A stretch of 64,000 nt of DNA, taken from contig JACNKN010000060.1 in the NCBI GenBank assembly GCA_014382015.1, positions 1 through 64,000 on the forward strand, in the 5' to 3' direction. This document shows, piece after piece, positions 27,003 to 35,162 of the stretch. Origin of the DNA: Fidelibacterota bacterium. GTDB lineage: Bacteria; Fidelibacterota; Marinisomatia; Marinisomatales; TCS55. How positions within the stretch are numbered: position 1 is the stretch's first letter; every line of letters starts with the position of its first letter. The position numbers and the translations under genes are program-made. The notes beneath the pieces were generated by a model. The model made no database searches. It worked only from the letters and a program-made list of their open reading frames with translations, and had not been told where the DNA came from.

Positions 27003-28730
27003 ATGAATTCATTTACACCATTCGGGCTTTACCCTGAAATTATCAAAGCCATATCTGAATTAGGTTTTGAAAACCCAACCCCTATTCAGTCTAAAACCGT
27101 TCCCCATTTATTATCTACAAATCAAGATTTAATTGCATCTGCGCAAACGGGGACAGGAAAAACAGCTGCATTTGGATTACCATCCATACAGCTTACACAC
27201 ATTGAGGATAAATCAACTCAAACATTGGTCCTTTGCCCTACACGGGAACTCTGCGTTCAAATAGCTAAAGACCTGGGTGATTATTCAAAATATATGAATG
27301 GAATCAACATTTTAGCTGTGTATGGTGGTGCCAGCATACAACCTCAATTAAAATCCTTAAAAAAAGGGGCCCAGATAGTTATCGGTACCCCAGGGCGCAC
27401 CAAAGATCTTATTAAACGAAATAAGTTGAAACTCAGTAATGTTTCTCGGGTCGTTTTAGATGAAGCAGATGAAATGCTTACCATGGGATTTAAAGAAGAT
27501 CTTGAAGAAATTTTGGCTACAACCCCTAAGGAAAAGCAAACACTTCTATTTTCTGCAACCATGTCTAAAAAAATAATTTCTATTACAAAAAAGTATATGA
27601 ACGATCCATTAGAAGTTTCTGCAGGGAAAGCGAATTTGGGCGCTGAAAATGTGGAACATATTTACTATATGGTTCAAGCTAAGGATCGATATGAAGTACT
27701 TAAACGCATTGCAGATATAAATCCCAATATTTACGGCATTGTTTTTTGTCGCACCCGTCGGGAGACCAAAGATGTATCCAATAAACTCATGCATGATGGA
27801 TATAACGCTGATGCGATTCATGGTGAATTATCTCAAGGTCAACGGGATGAAGTCATGGGGAAATTTCGGAAACGCCAACTGCAAATTTTAGTGGCTACCG
27901 ATGTGGCCGCTCGAGGATTAGATGTGAATGACCTCACCCATATTATCAATTATAATTTACCGGATGATTCAGAAATTTATACCCATCGAAGCGGTCGGAC
28001 AGGCCGTGCAGGAAAAGATGGTATTTCCATTGCAATTATTCACACACGTGAGATTCGAAGGCTCAATGAAATTGAAAATATTTCTGGTATAAGATTCTCA
28101 AAAAAACAGGTCCCCAATGGTATCGATATCTGCCAAACACGCCTATTTTCCCTTATTGATAAAATTAAAAAAGTGGATGTGGACGAAAAACAGATCGCTC
28201 CCTTTTTGCCATCAATTTATGAGAAGCTCTCGTCCCTTGATCGGGAAGAATTAATTCAACATTTTGTATCCACCGAATTCAATCGATACTTATCCTACTA
28301 TAAAAATGCCAGAGATATCAATACATCGGGTAAACATGGTGATAGTAGAAGTGGGAATAGAGGAAAAAGGACTAAGGGACAAAGAGCGACTGGTCCATTT
28401 ACAAATTTTTACATCAATGTGGGTTATGTGAGCAAATTGAACCCCGCAAGGCTCATTGGGTTAATTAATGAAAGTTTAGGATCATCCAGTGCTGAAATCG
28501 GTCATATTGATATCAAAAAAACTTTTTCATTCTTTGAAATTGAAAAGGCCAAAGAAGCTCAATTGATGAAAGGCATTCAGGGGAAAAAATTTGAAGGGAG
28601 ACCCATCGAACTTGAAATTTCCCAGGAGAAACCTGAAAAAAGATCCAATTCAAAAGATAGGTCTTTTAATAGAAAAAGAGGAAAACGTAAAGGAAGTGAT
28701 GGCCGGAGAAAAAAGAGAAGGCGAAAATAA
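27003..28730 (+). CDS. DEAD-box ATP-dependent RNA helicase with DbpA-type RNA-binding domain
   Basis: 575 aa with all helicase motifs: Q motif FENPTPIQ, ASAQTGTGKT (I), PTRELC (Ia), TPGR (Ib), DEAD (II), SAT (III), VATDVAARGLD (V) and HRSGRTGRAG (VI). A linker follows, then an RNA-recognition-like domain near residues 460-535 (NFYINVGYVSKLNPARLIGL), as in DbpA/DeaD, and a very basic tail (RKKRRRK). It probably unwinds RNA in ribosome assembly or mRNA turnover and is often cold-induced in other bacteria. A 226-nt gap upstream carries no gene. Confidence 0.93.
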   Translation: MNSFTPFGLYPEIIKAISELGFENPTPIQSKTVPHLLSTNQDLIASAQTGTGKTAAFGLPSIQLTHIEDKSTQTLVLCPTRELCVQIAKDLGDYSKYMNGINILAVYGGASIQPQLKSLKKGAQIVIGTPGRTKDLIKRNKLKLSNVSRVVLDEADEMLTMGFKEDLEEILATTPKEKQTLLFSATMSKKIISITKKYMNDPLEVSAGKANLGAENVEHIYYMVQAKDRYEVLKRIADINPNIYGIVFCRTRRETKDVSNKLMHDGYNADAIHGELSQGQRDEVMGKFRKRQLQILVATDVAARGLDVNDLTHIINYNLPDDSEIYTHRSGRTGRAGKDGISIAIIHTREIRRLNEIENISGIRFSKKQVPNGIDICQTRLFSLIDKIKKVDVDEKQIAPFLPSIYEKLSSLDREELIQHFVSTEFNRYLSYYKNARDINTSGKHGDSRSGNRGKRTKGQRATGPFTNFYINVGYVSKLNPARLIGLINESLGSSSAEIGHIDIKKTFSFFEIEKAKEAQLMKGIQGKKFEGRPIELEISQEKPEKRSNSKDRSFNRKRGKRKGSDGRRKKRRRK

Positions 28731-28747
28731 AGACTTAATAAACACCT

Positions 28748-29797
28748 TTATTTTATTATTGTCCCCTCATCCGCTTCTATGATATAAGCCCTGCCCCCAA
28801 CTTTTTCAATCGCCTTAGCAATTTCATCCAGATTGTTTGGTGCATAGGCAAACATACATCCGCCGCCACCGGAACCATTAATTTTTCCACCCAAGGCGCC
28901 GGCATTCAAGGCTGCATCTATCATAGATTCTATCTTGGGTGTGCTCACTTGAAGCACATCCCTTAACACTTGATGGTGCTCTGTTAAGAGTCGGCCGATT
29001 AATTCATGGTCTGCTTCATCTTTTTCTAATTCAACTAAACCATCCTTAAGCAATTCTCTGTTTTTGAGGGTGCCGTTAAATAATTCAATTTCATCTGCAC
29101 TGAGATCCCTTAAATCCGTACCCTCATCCATAGTATGAATAGATTGGTCTGGGTTTTTGTTTTTTAACTTTTGAATCAAATCAATGCGTGAATCACGGCA
29201 TCGATTGAGAATACCCATCGTATCTTTTGGCTCGCAGGAATCCCCCAAAACAAAGGCGCCCAAATTCGAATTCAACGTTCGAATCGAAAGTGTTGGTTCC
29301 GATTCCAAATAGATAGTTTTCCCCATGGCAACAGAATATTGGTCCATCATACCGCCCGATTCATTGAATTCAGTCACTTCTGCTTTATAAGCCAATTCAC
29401 CCATCTTTTGTTGATCCCAAACTACAGGGTCATCGGCTATTCGAGATAAAAAATGAATCCAACTCACCATGATAGCCGATGAACTACTGGCTCCGGAGCG
29501 AATGGGAATTTCACTGGCAATCTCACATTCAAGCCCAGATGAAAAAGTGAGACCTTCCCTTTGGCAAACATTTATGCCGCTCTTGAAATAATCTCTGGGT
29601 TTTGTATAAGTTAAATCTTCTAAGGTAAAGGATTCCGTTTCACTCAAATCTATTTTATGGATGATAACCTTTTTATCTTTCCTCTTTTCCCCTTTTATCT
29701 TCGCCCGCAGAGAAATCGCCATGGCAATAACCGGCAAGCCAAGGTAATCCTGATGTTCACCGAAAAGACATAGTCGCCCGGGGGTAGATATAATCAT
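28748..29797 (-). CDS. GHMP-family kinase (galactokinase/sugar-kinase type)
   Basis: 349 aa with the N-terminal PGRLCLFGEHQDYLG motif of GHMP small-molecule kinases, the ATP loop IPIRSGASSSSAIMVSW around residues 95-112, and the C-terminal GGKINGSGGGGCMFAY. The substrate is a hydroxylated metabolite, most likely a sugar. The Na+/solute symporter gene upstream on the same strand suggests import and phosphorylation of the same compound. It is convergent with the helicase. Confidence 0.88.
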   Translation of the reverse strand: MIISTPGRLCLFGEHQDYLGLPVIAMAISLRAKIKGEKRKDKKVIIHKIDLSETESFTLEDLTYTKPRDYFKSGINVCQREGLTFSSGLECEIASEIPIRSGASSSSAIMVSWIHFLSRIADDPVVWDQQKMGELAYKAEVTEFNESGGMMDQYSVAMGKTIYLESEPTLSIRTLNSNLGAFVLGDSCEPKDTMGILNRCRDSRIDLIQKLKNKNPDQSIHTMDEGTDLRDLSADEIELFNGTLKNRELLKDGLVELEKDEADHELIGRLLTEHHQVLRDVLQVSTPKIESMIDAALNAGALGGKINGSGGGGCMFAYAPNNLDEIAKAIEKVGGRAYIIEADEGTIIK

Positions 29798-29856
29798 TTG
29801 GGAAAGTGTTTAAGTGCTGGAGTATTCATGTGTTTACGTGAACACCTGAACACTTT

Positions 29857-31605
29857 TTAAACTTTAACACTTTTCACCCAAACTTTGAAAAGGCCCATTG
29901 AAGCCAGCGTTCCCAACCCAATTATGAATAGCCCACTTCCTAAATGACCATAAATCAATTGTCCTACGCCCAATAAAAATCCGTATACGGCAGTACAACC
30001 CAACACCATGGAAAGTATTCCATTGGGAACCGGCCAGGGCTCCGTGGAAACACCATCTGAATATTTAGTCCAACCGGGTCCGCCGGGATTCACTTTTTTT
30101 ACAAAACTTCGGAGTGTTTCTTCATCGTCCGGTGGTGTAAAATATGTTGCTGCGATCCAAACAACTGTTGTGAGCAATGCCCCAATCACGATCTTTTGCC
30201 AACCATCCAGAGTAGAACCACCAAAGTTAAAATAGCCTGCAATTATGATGGAACTAATCATGGCTACAATTTCTGTATATGCATTGATCCGCCACCAAAA
30301 CCATCGCAATATGTAAATCATGCCCGTACCCGCACCGATCATCAGTAAAAGTGTAAATGCTTGGCCGGCGCTGGTGAGTAAAAGTCCAAGTCCTCCGCCG
30401 AGAATAATAGAAACGACTGTAAATAATCGACCCGCTCTGACCAACTGTTTTTCTGTTGCATCCGGACGTATAAATCGATGATAAAAGTCATTCACCAAAT
30501 AACTGGCACCCAAATTCAATTGAGTGGACATGGTACTCATAAATGCAGCAATGAGCGATGCGGCAACCAACCCCAATAGCCCCGATGGCAATAAGGTAAG
30601 CATGGCGGGATAGGCCACATCATGACCCAATTTATCCGCCGGTAAATTCGGGAACGCTTTTTGAATGTCCGATAATTCAGGGAATACAACCAAAGATGCT
30701 AAGGCAATCAATATCCACGGCCAGGGACGGAGTGCATAATGGGCCACATTAAAAAAGAAAGTGGCACCCACTGCATTTTTTTCATCTTTGGCAGAAAACA
30801 TTCGTTGCGCAATATATCCGCCGCCGCCGGGCTCCGCACCGGGATAATAACTGGCCCACCATTGGACCGCCAGGGGCACTAACAACACAGGCACCCACGC
30901 ATTTGGATTAGATAAATCCGGAATAAGAGAAAGTTTATCCACAACATTTGTGTGAGTAATCAGGTTAGAGAGTCCACCAATTTCCGGTAAACCTAAAATA
31001 TAAAACATTCCCCAGATGGAACCAACCATGGCCAAGGTGAATTGAACAAAATCTGTAATAATGACTGCCTTGAGTCCACCTAATGTGGAATAGGCCAATG
31101 TAATGGAACAAGCAATAGTCAACGTGACCCATCCGGGTAAACCCAATACAATTTCACCAAATTTTATGGCAGCCAAACTCACCGCACCCATAACCAATAC
31201 ATTAAAGACCAATCCCAGATAAAGGGCGCGAAAACCCCTTAAAAATGCGGCGGGTTTTCCGCTATATCGAAGTTCATAAAATTCGATATCGGTCAAAACA
31301 CCTGACCGTCTCCAAAGTTTTGCATATACAAATACAGTTAACATTCCTGTGAGCAAAAATGCCCACCAACCCCAGTTACCGGATACACCATTTTGCCGAA
31401 CAAGGTCCGTCACTAAATTGGGTGTATCGGTAGAAAAGGTGGTGGCCACCATGGATACGCCTAATAGCCACCAGGGCATATTTCGGCCAGCTAAAAAGAA
31501 GGATTGTGTATCCTTGCCCGCTTTTCTTGAAACCCAAAGACCTACGATGAGTGAAAGGGCGAAATAAGCACTAATAATGGTCCAGTCTAATGTTGATAAT
31601 AGCAA
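29857..31605 (-). CDS. Sodium:solute symporter (SSS family)
   Basis: 582 aa, 13-14 hydrophobic segments. The start SRKAGKDTQSFFLAGRNMPWWLLGVSM is typical of SSS transporters, and the YSTLGGLKAVIITDFVQF segment is a common internal signature. It likely imports a sugar or related solute with Na+. The start appears to be TTG at 31605, with AGAGA just upstream, since no ATG is near. Sits upstream of the GHMP kinase gene; the 60-nt gap between them contains a GTGTTTACGTGAACAC near-palindrome. Confidence 0.9.
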   Translation of the reverse strand: MLLSTLDWTIISAYFALSLIVGLWVSRKAGKDTQSFFLAGRNMPWWLLGVSMVATTFSTDTPNLVTDLVRQNGVSGNWGWWAFLLTGMLTVFVYAKLWRRSGVLTDIEFYELRYSGKPAAFLRGFRALYLGLVFNVLVMGAVSLAAIKFGEIVLGLPGWVTLTIACSITLAYSTLGGLKAVIITDFVQFTLAMVGSIWGMFYILGLPEIGGLSNLITHTNVVDKLSLIPDLSNPNAWVPVLLVPLAVQWWASYYPGAEPGGGGYIAQRMFSAKDEKNAVGATFFFNVAHYALRPWPWILIALASLVVFPELSDIQKAFPNLPADKLGHDVAYPAMLTLLPSGLLGLVAASLIAAFMSTMSTQLNLGASYLVNDFYHRFIRPDATEKQLVRAGRLFTVVSIILGGGLGLLLTSAGQAFTLLLMIGAGTGMIYILRWFWWRINAYTEIVAMISSIIIAGYFNFGGSTLDGWQKIVIGALLTTVVWIAATYFTPPDDEETLRSFVKKVNPGGPGWTKYSDGVSTEPWPVPNGILSMVLGCTAVYGFLLGVGQLIYGHLGSGLFIIGLGTLASMGLFKVWVKSVKV

Positions 31606-31755
31606 TTTGTTTTCTCTTTAGTTTAATAATTATCTATAAAGTTAATACAGACTTTTAAGGATCGAAACTCGAAAACTAAATTAATTTAGTGATTTTTATC
31701 ACAATCCTTATTTCTGGCATTATCTAAATTAACCTATTCATTTTCTACAATTCTT

Positions 31756-32304
31756 TTGAAAAACCATACAGAATTACAATTACTTGAAAAAATTAAAACC
31801 GGGGATAAAAAAGCTTTCCGGAAAATTTTCCAGTTATACCACCAGCCATTATTTCGGTTTACAGTTAGTCGCGTTCATGACCCGGATATTGCCAGCGATA
31901 TTGTCCAAGATTCCTTTGTTCGTGTTTGGAAAAATCGAAAATACATTCAATCTAAAAAATCATTTTTCAGTTATATCGCTACCATTGCATCCAATTTAAC
32001 TAAGGACCATTTCCGCCATCAGGCCGTCCGCCAAAAACATGAGAGCCAAATTGAATCTGAATTGTATACCGCCGCGGAAAATATTGAAAATCGAGAGGAA
32101 AAAGAAGAAATACAGAAAAATATATTGGAAGCCATTCATTCACATTTGCCGGAAAAATGCAGGAATATTTTTATCTTAAGTCGTATTGAAGGTCTGTCAT
32201 CGAAAGAAATTGCGGATGTGATGAATCTCTCAGTACGCACCGTAGAGAATCAACTATATAGAGGATTAAAGATCCTCAGAAATAAATTATCGAAATGCTT
32301 ATGA
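31756..32304 (+). CDS. ECF sigma factor (FecI-like)
   Basis: 182 aa: region 2 at DIASDIVQDSFVRVWKN and region 4 at LPEKCRNIFILSRIEGLSSKEIADVMNL, here split across 20 residues, followed by SVRTVENQLYRGLKILR. No region 3, as expected for ECF factors. A FecR-like gene lies two genes downstream and a TonB receptor after it, so this is probably the sigma of that surface-signalling unit. The start is TTG at 31756; no ATG exists near the N-terminus and no strong ribosome site is seen. Confidence 0.88.
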   Translation: MKNHTELQLLEKIKTGDKKAFRKIFQLYHQPLFRFTVSRVHDPDIASDIVQDSFVRVWKNRKYIQSKKSFFSYIATIASNLTKDHFRHQAVRQKHESQIESELYTAAENIENREEKEEIQKNILEAIHSHLPEKCRNIFILSRIEGLSSKEIADVMNLSVRTVENQLYRGLKILRNKLSKCL

Positions 32305-32331
32305 GTAGTTTTATACCCTCAATCGTTTACT

Positions 32332-32367
32332 TATTGAATCCTTGGCGGAGGAACCCCATGGGAATAA
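32332..32367 (+). promoter_or_regulatory. Repeated leader motif, copy 1
   Basis: TATTGAATCCnnGGCGGnGG followed by a GGGAA run lies 36 nt upstream of the lipoprotein start at 32403. A close copy sits at 33040-33071 before the next lipoprotein. Such a shared element may be a promoter, an RNA structure or a site for a regulator of the sigma unit; I cannot tell which. Confidence 0.45.
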
Positions 32368-32402
32368 CAATAAAATAAAACAAAACGAAAAGAGAGAGAA
32401 AA

Positions 32403-32879
32403 ATGAAACGTATAATTCTACTCACAGCTATGCTGACAATCATGGCTTGCGAAGATAAAAATGGTGAGGACGGTGCTTTAACCGGAACTTGGAAACAGAC
32501 AAATATGGGTACATATGCCAATGAAAACTGTTCTGGTGCTTTGGATTATTCAAATTGGGCCTCAATGGTGGCATTCGGCTTTAAGAATGAAATGACTTTC
32601 AAGTCTGATGGTACCGGCACATTTACATCTACTGGCGGTGGTGAAACGGACGAGTTTCCCTTTACCTGGGATGAAAGTAAGAGCCAAATTTGTGCAATGG
32701 GTGAATGCTTCACCTACACATTAGTTGGAGATAAATTCACGATTGACCAGGCGAATGATGCCAATTGTGAAGATGACAATGGAGAAGAATCGGGTCACAC
32801 ATCAAAAACCACGTGTGAAGCAGCTGGAAACTGGTGGACAGAAGCAGTCTGCTACCAAATGGAATTCACCAAGGACTAA
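32403..32879 (+). CDS. Small lipocalin-like lipoprotein
   Basis: 158 aa with a signal peptide ending MAC (LTIMACEDK). The mature domain, TGTWKQTNMG then MTFKSDGTGTFTSTGGG and FPFTWDESK, has the pattern of lipocalin-like beta-barrels. Seven cysteines occur in the mature part (CSGAL, CAMGEC, CEDD, CEA, CYQ). Lies between the ECF sigma gene and FecR, so likely part of the same regulated unit. Function unknown. Confidence 0.6.
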   Translation: MKRIILLTAMLTIMACEDKNGEDGALTGTWKQTNMGTYANENCSGALDYSNWASMVAFGFKNEMTFKSDGTGTFTSTGGGETDEFPFTWDESKSQICAMGECFTYTLVGDKFTIDQANDANCEDDNGEESGHTSKTTCEAAGNWWTEAVCYQMEFTKD

Positions 32880-33039
32880 GTGGTAATAAATTTGGTAAAG
32901 GACTCGATTAGCCGCCAATGTTAATACATTACACATTTGTAAAAGCAGTTAAAAGGTCGGAGTTTTTCCTGACCAAAACTTTTTATTCTATCCGACAAAA
33001 AGATTGTTGTGAGTAAAACATCTGGCTTTTTCGTAATCC

Positions 33040-33071
33040 TATTGAATCCACGGCGGGGGTCGTCGGGAAAA
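33040..33071 (+). promoter_or_regulatory. Repeated leader motif, copy 2
   Basis: Second copy of the TATTGAATCCnnGGCGGnGG...GGGAA element, 23 nt upstream of the lipoprotein start at 33095. Spacing to the gene start is similar to copy 1. Confidence 0.45.
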
Positions 33072-33094
33072 TTAATTAACCAAAAGAGGATAAT

Positions 33095-34252
33095 ATGAAA
33101 TTAATCACAAAATTAATCGGCGCCATAATGCTATTGGGAGTTTTCGCTTGTGAAAATGAACCGGTAGATAATGGGGATCAGAATAAACTGATTGGGACAT
33201 GGTTCAAGAACCAGCGTGCCAATGCGAGGACATTTGATAAAACAGGATCGGATATTTCTAATGGTACACTGGCCTCATGGAATTATGAAACAGTCGTCAC
33301 GACCAATAGCGATCAAAATGCAAAGGATCTTTTTTCAGAAGGCATTGGCGGTATTGATGTTTCTGAAAAAGACGATGCCACCTTAACCTATATGTTTGTT
33401 TTTGAAGGGGAAAATGGAGAAACGGATGAAAAAATGATAAATGCTTTTCTTACCAATTTTTCCTTCATATCTGACGAAATTCAATTTCCGTTTTACGGAT
33501 TGTCTTTAGGAGAACAAGAATGGATAGATTCAACGGGTGCGACAGGACCTGTCGACTATAATGCATCCTTATATGTGCAAACAGATGATTCAACGTACAC
33601 TATGTATAATGGGAACGTTGATTTTTCCTACGATGGAAAATCATTAACGGTAATGGAATCAACCTTAATTGAATATGAAGGTGATAAAGCCATAACCATT
33701 AAAGGAGATTTGGCTCATAGTTTCATTGCTGTTCCTGCGAATACACCCACTGTTATAAACACATTTGGGGAGGATAATGTTGGAATAGATCAAGGTGGAT
33801 GGACCATTGACATAAGAGAAGACGGTAAATGGGTTGAATTGTATCAATGGGATGAATGGTCTGACTCTACTGTAGCATCTTGGGAAGTAGATGATGATAT
33901 TCTAAAAGTTACTTATGATTTTTCTGAAAAGGGTGATATTGATCCACAATCAAACGATGATCCTTATCCATACATCATAGAATTCAGTTACAAAATTGAA
34001 AACAACGAGTTATTACTCACGAACGAATACAATATTTGTGATGATAATTTTGCGGAATTTTGTTTAACTTTTTTTGAGTATATCTATGGGTTTGATCCAG
34101 GTAGTCTCGAATCAATTGTTGATCGAACAAGTATGACGTTTACTCAAACGCCAAGTTCATCCAGCAAAATGTTGGCTTCTGAGCCAACTGAAAAAGCGCG
34201 ACGTAAAATGCTAAAAGAAATCAACGCATTTTTGAGCCAAAGACAACAATAA
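33095..34252 (+). CDS. Hypothetical lipoprotein in FecI-FecR unit
   Basis: 385 aa with lipoprotein signal ending VFAC. The rest is acidic and beta-rich (KLIGTWFKNQRANA, YLQWDEWSDS-like GTWE patterns and IDIREDGKWVELYQW), suggesting two tandem lipocalin-like domains of the type in the preceding protein. The C-terminus is basic (KARRKMLKEI). No named family recognised. AAGAGGATAAT precedes the ATG. Confidence 0.55.
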   Translation: MKLITKLIGAIMLLGVFACENEPVDNGDQNKLIGTWFKNQRANARTFDKTGSDISNGTLASWNYETVVTTNSDQNAKDLFSEGIGGIDVSEKDDATLTYMFVFEGENGETDEKMINAFLTNFSFISDEIQFPFYGLSLGEQEWIDSTGATGPVDYNASLYVQTDDSTYTMYNGNVDFSYDGKSLTVMESTLIEYEGDKAITIKGDLAHSFIAVPANTPTVINTFGEDNVGIDQGGWTIDIREDGKWVELYQWDEWSDSTVASWEVDDDILKVTYDFSEKGDIDPQSNDDPYPYIIEFSYKIENNELLLTNEYNICDDNFAEFCLTFFEYIYGFDPGSLESIVDRTSMTFTQTPSSSSKMLASEPTEKARRKMLKEINAFLSQRQQ

Positions 34253-34271
34253 AACAATAATAAGCTGACAT

Positions 34272-35162
34272 ATGGGATCATTCAATAACAAACTTGTAGG
34301 CGATTTAAAAAAGCTTTGGCAGCTTTCCAAGAAAATCTCTCTGCCCAAAGCGCCTGATTCAGATGAAGCCTGGGATCTTCTTTCCCAGCGTCTCGATATC
34401 GAAGATCGCCTTGAAGTCTCTTCCAGTTTACCTTCAAAATCAAAACTGGTTTGGTCTCAACCAAAGCCACGGCTTGCTCTCGCCATGGCTTTGGTCGTGT
34501 TGGCTGTCGTTATTTCTCCATCTCTTTATCGATTGATTGATCAAAATACATTAATGGCGAACCGTGGCCAAACGATCGAAGAAACGCTGCCCGATGGATC
34601 TATCATTACTTTAAACGCTGAATCCCAGATCGCTTATGGTTCAGCATTTGGAAAAGGCAATAGAAATATCACCCTTATGGGTGAAGCTTATTTTGACGTG
34701 GAAAAAAATAATGTTCCATTTACAATTCAAGCGGGGGAAGCCACGGTGACTGTTGTGGGGACGGAATTTAATGTCCGTGCACGCAATGATCAGATTGAGG
34801 TGGCGGTAAACGAAGGAATTGTAAAAGTTATAAGTGAGGATAGCACCATTACCCTAACAGCAGGTCAAATGACTTCCTTTTTTCAAGGCGACTTTCCGAA
34901 TTTATTTGGTTCTTTACCATTCCAAGGGTACCCGGGGTGGGTCCAAAATCAACTCATGTTTCATGAAACAGAATTATTATTTGTCTGCCAAGAGATCGGC
35001 AGAAGATTTGATGTGAAGATTGAACTGATGGATAAGAATCTTGAACCCATCACAGTTACGGGGGTGATTGATGCTTTGGATATTAAATCCGTTTTGTCTA
35101 CATTGACTTTTCTCACCCAGCGTAACTATGAGAGCAAGGATGGTAAAATCATTATCTACTAA
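34272..35162 (+). CDS. FecR-like anti-sigma factor / signal transducer
   Basis: 296 aa: a cytoplasmic N-terminal part, one transmembrane helix near residues 66-90 (LALAMALVVLAVVISPSLY), then the periplasmic FecR domain (LPDGSIITLNAESQI, LMGEAYFDVEKNNVPF, VVGTEFNVRARND) and a C-terminal DUF4974-like STN part (LEPITVTGVIDALD). It should relay receptor occupancy to the ECF sigma. Overlaps the TonB receptor gene start by about 23 nt. Confidence 0.88.
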   Translation: MGSFNNKLVGDLKKLWQLSKKISLPKAPDSDEAWDLLSQRLDIEDRLEVSSSLPSKSKLVWSQPKPRLALAMALVVLAVVISPSLYRLIDQNTLMANRGQTIEETLPDGSIITLNAESQIAYGSAFGKGNRNITLMGEAYFDVEKNNVPFTIQAGEATVTVVGTEFNVRARNDQIEVAVNEGIVKVISEDSTITLTAGQMTSFFQGDFPNLFGSLPFQGYPGWVQNQLMFHETELLFVCQEIGRRFDVKIELMDKNLEPITVTGVIDALDIKSVLSTLTFLTQRNYESKDGKIIIY

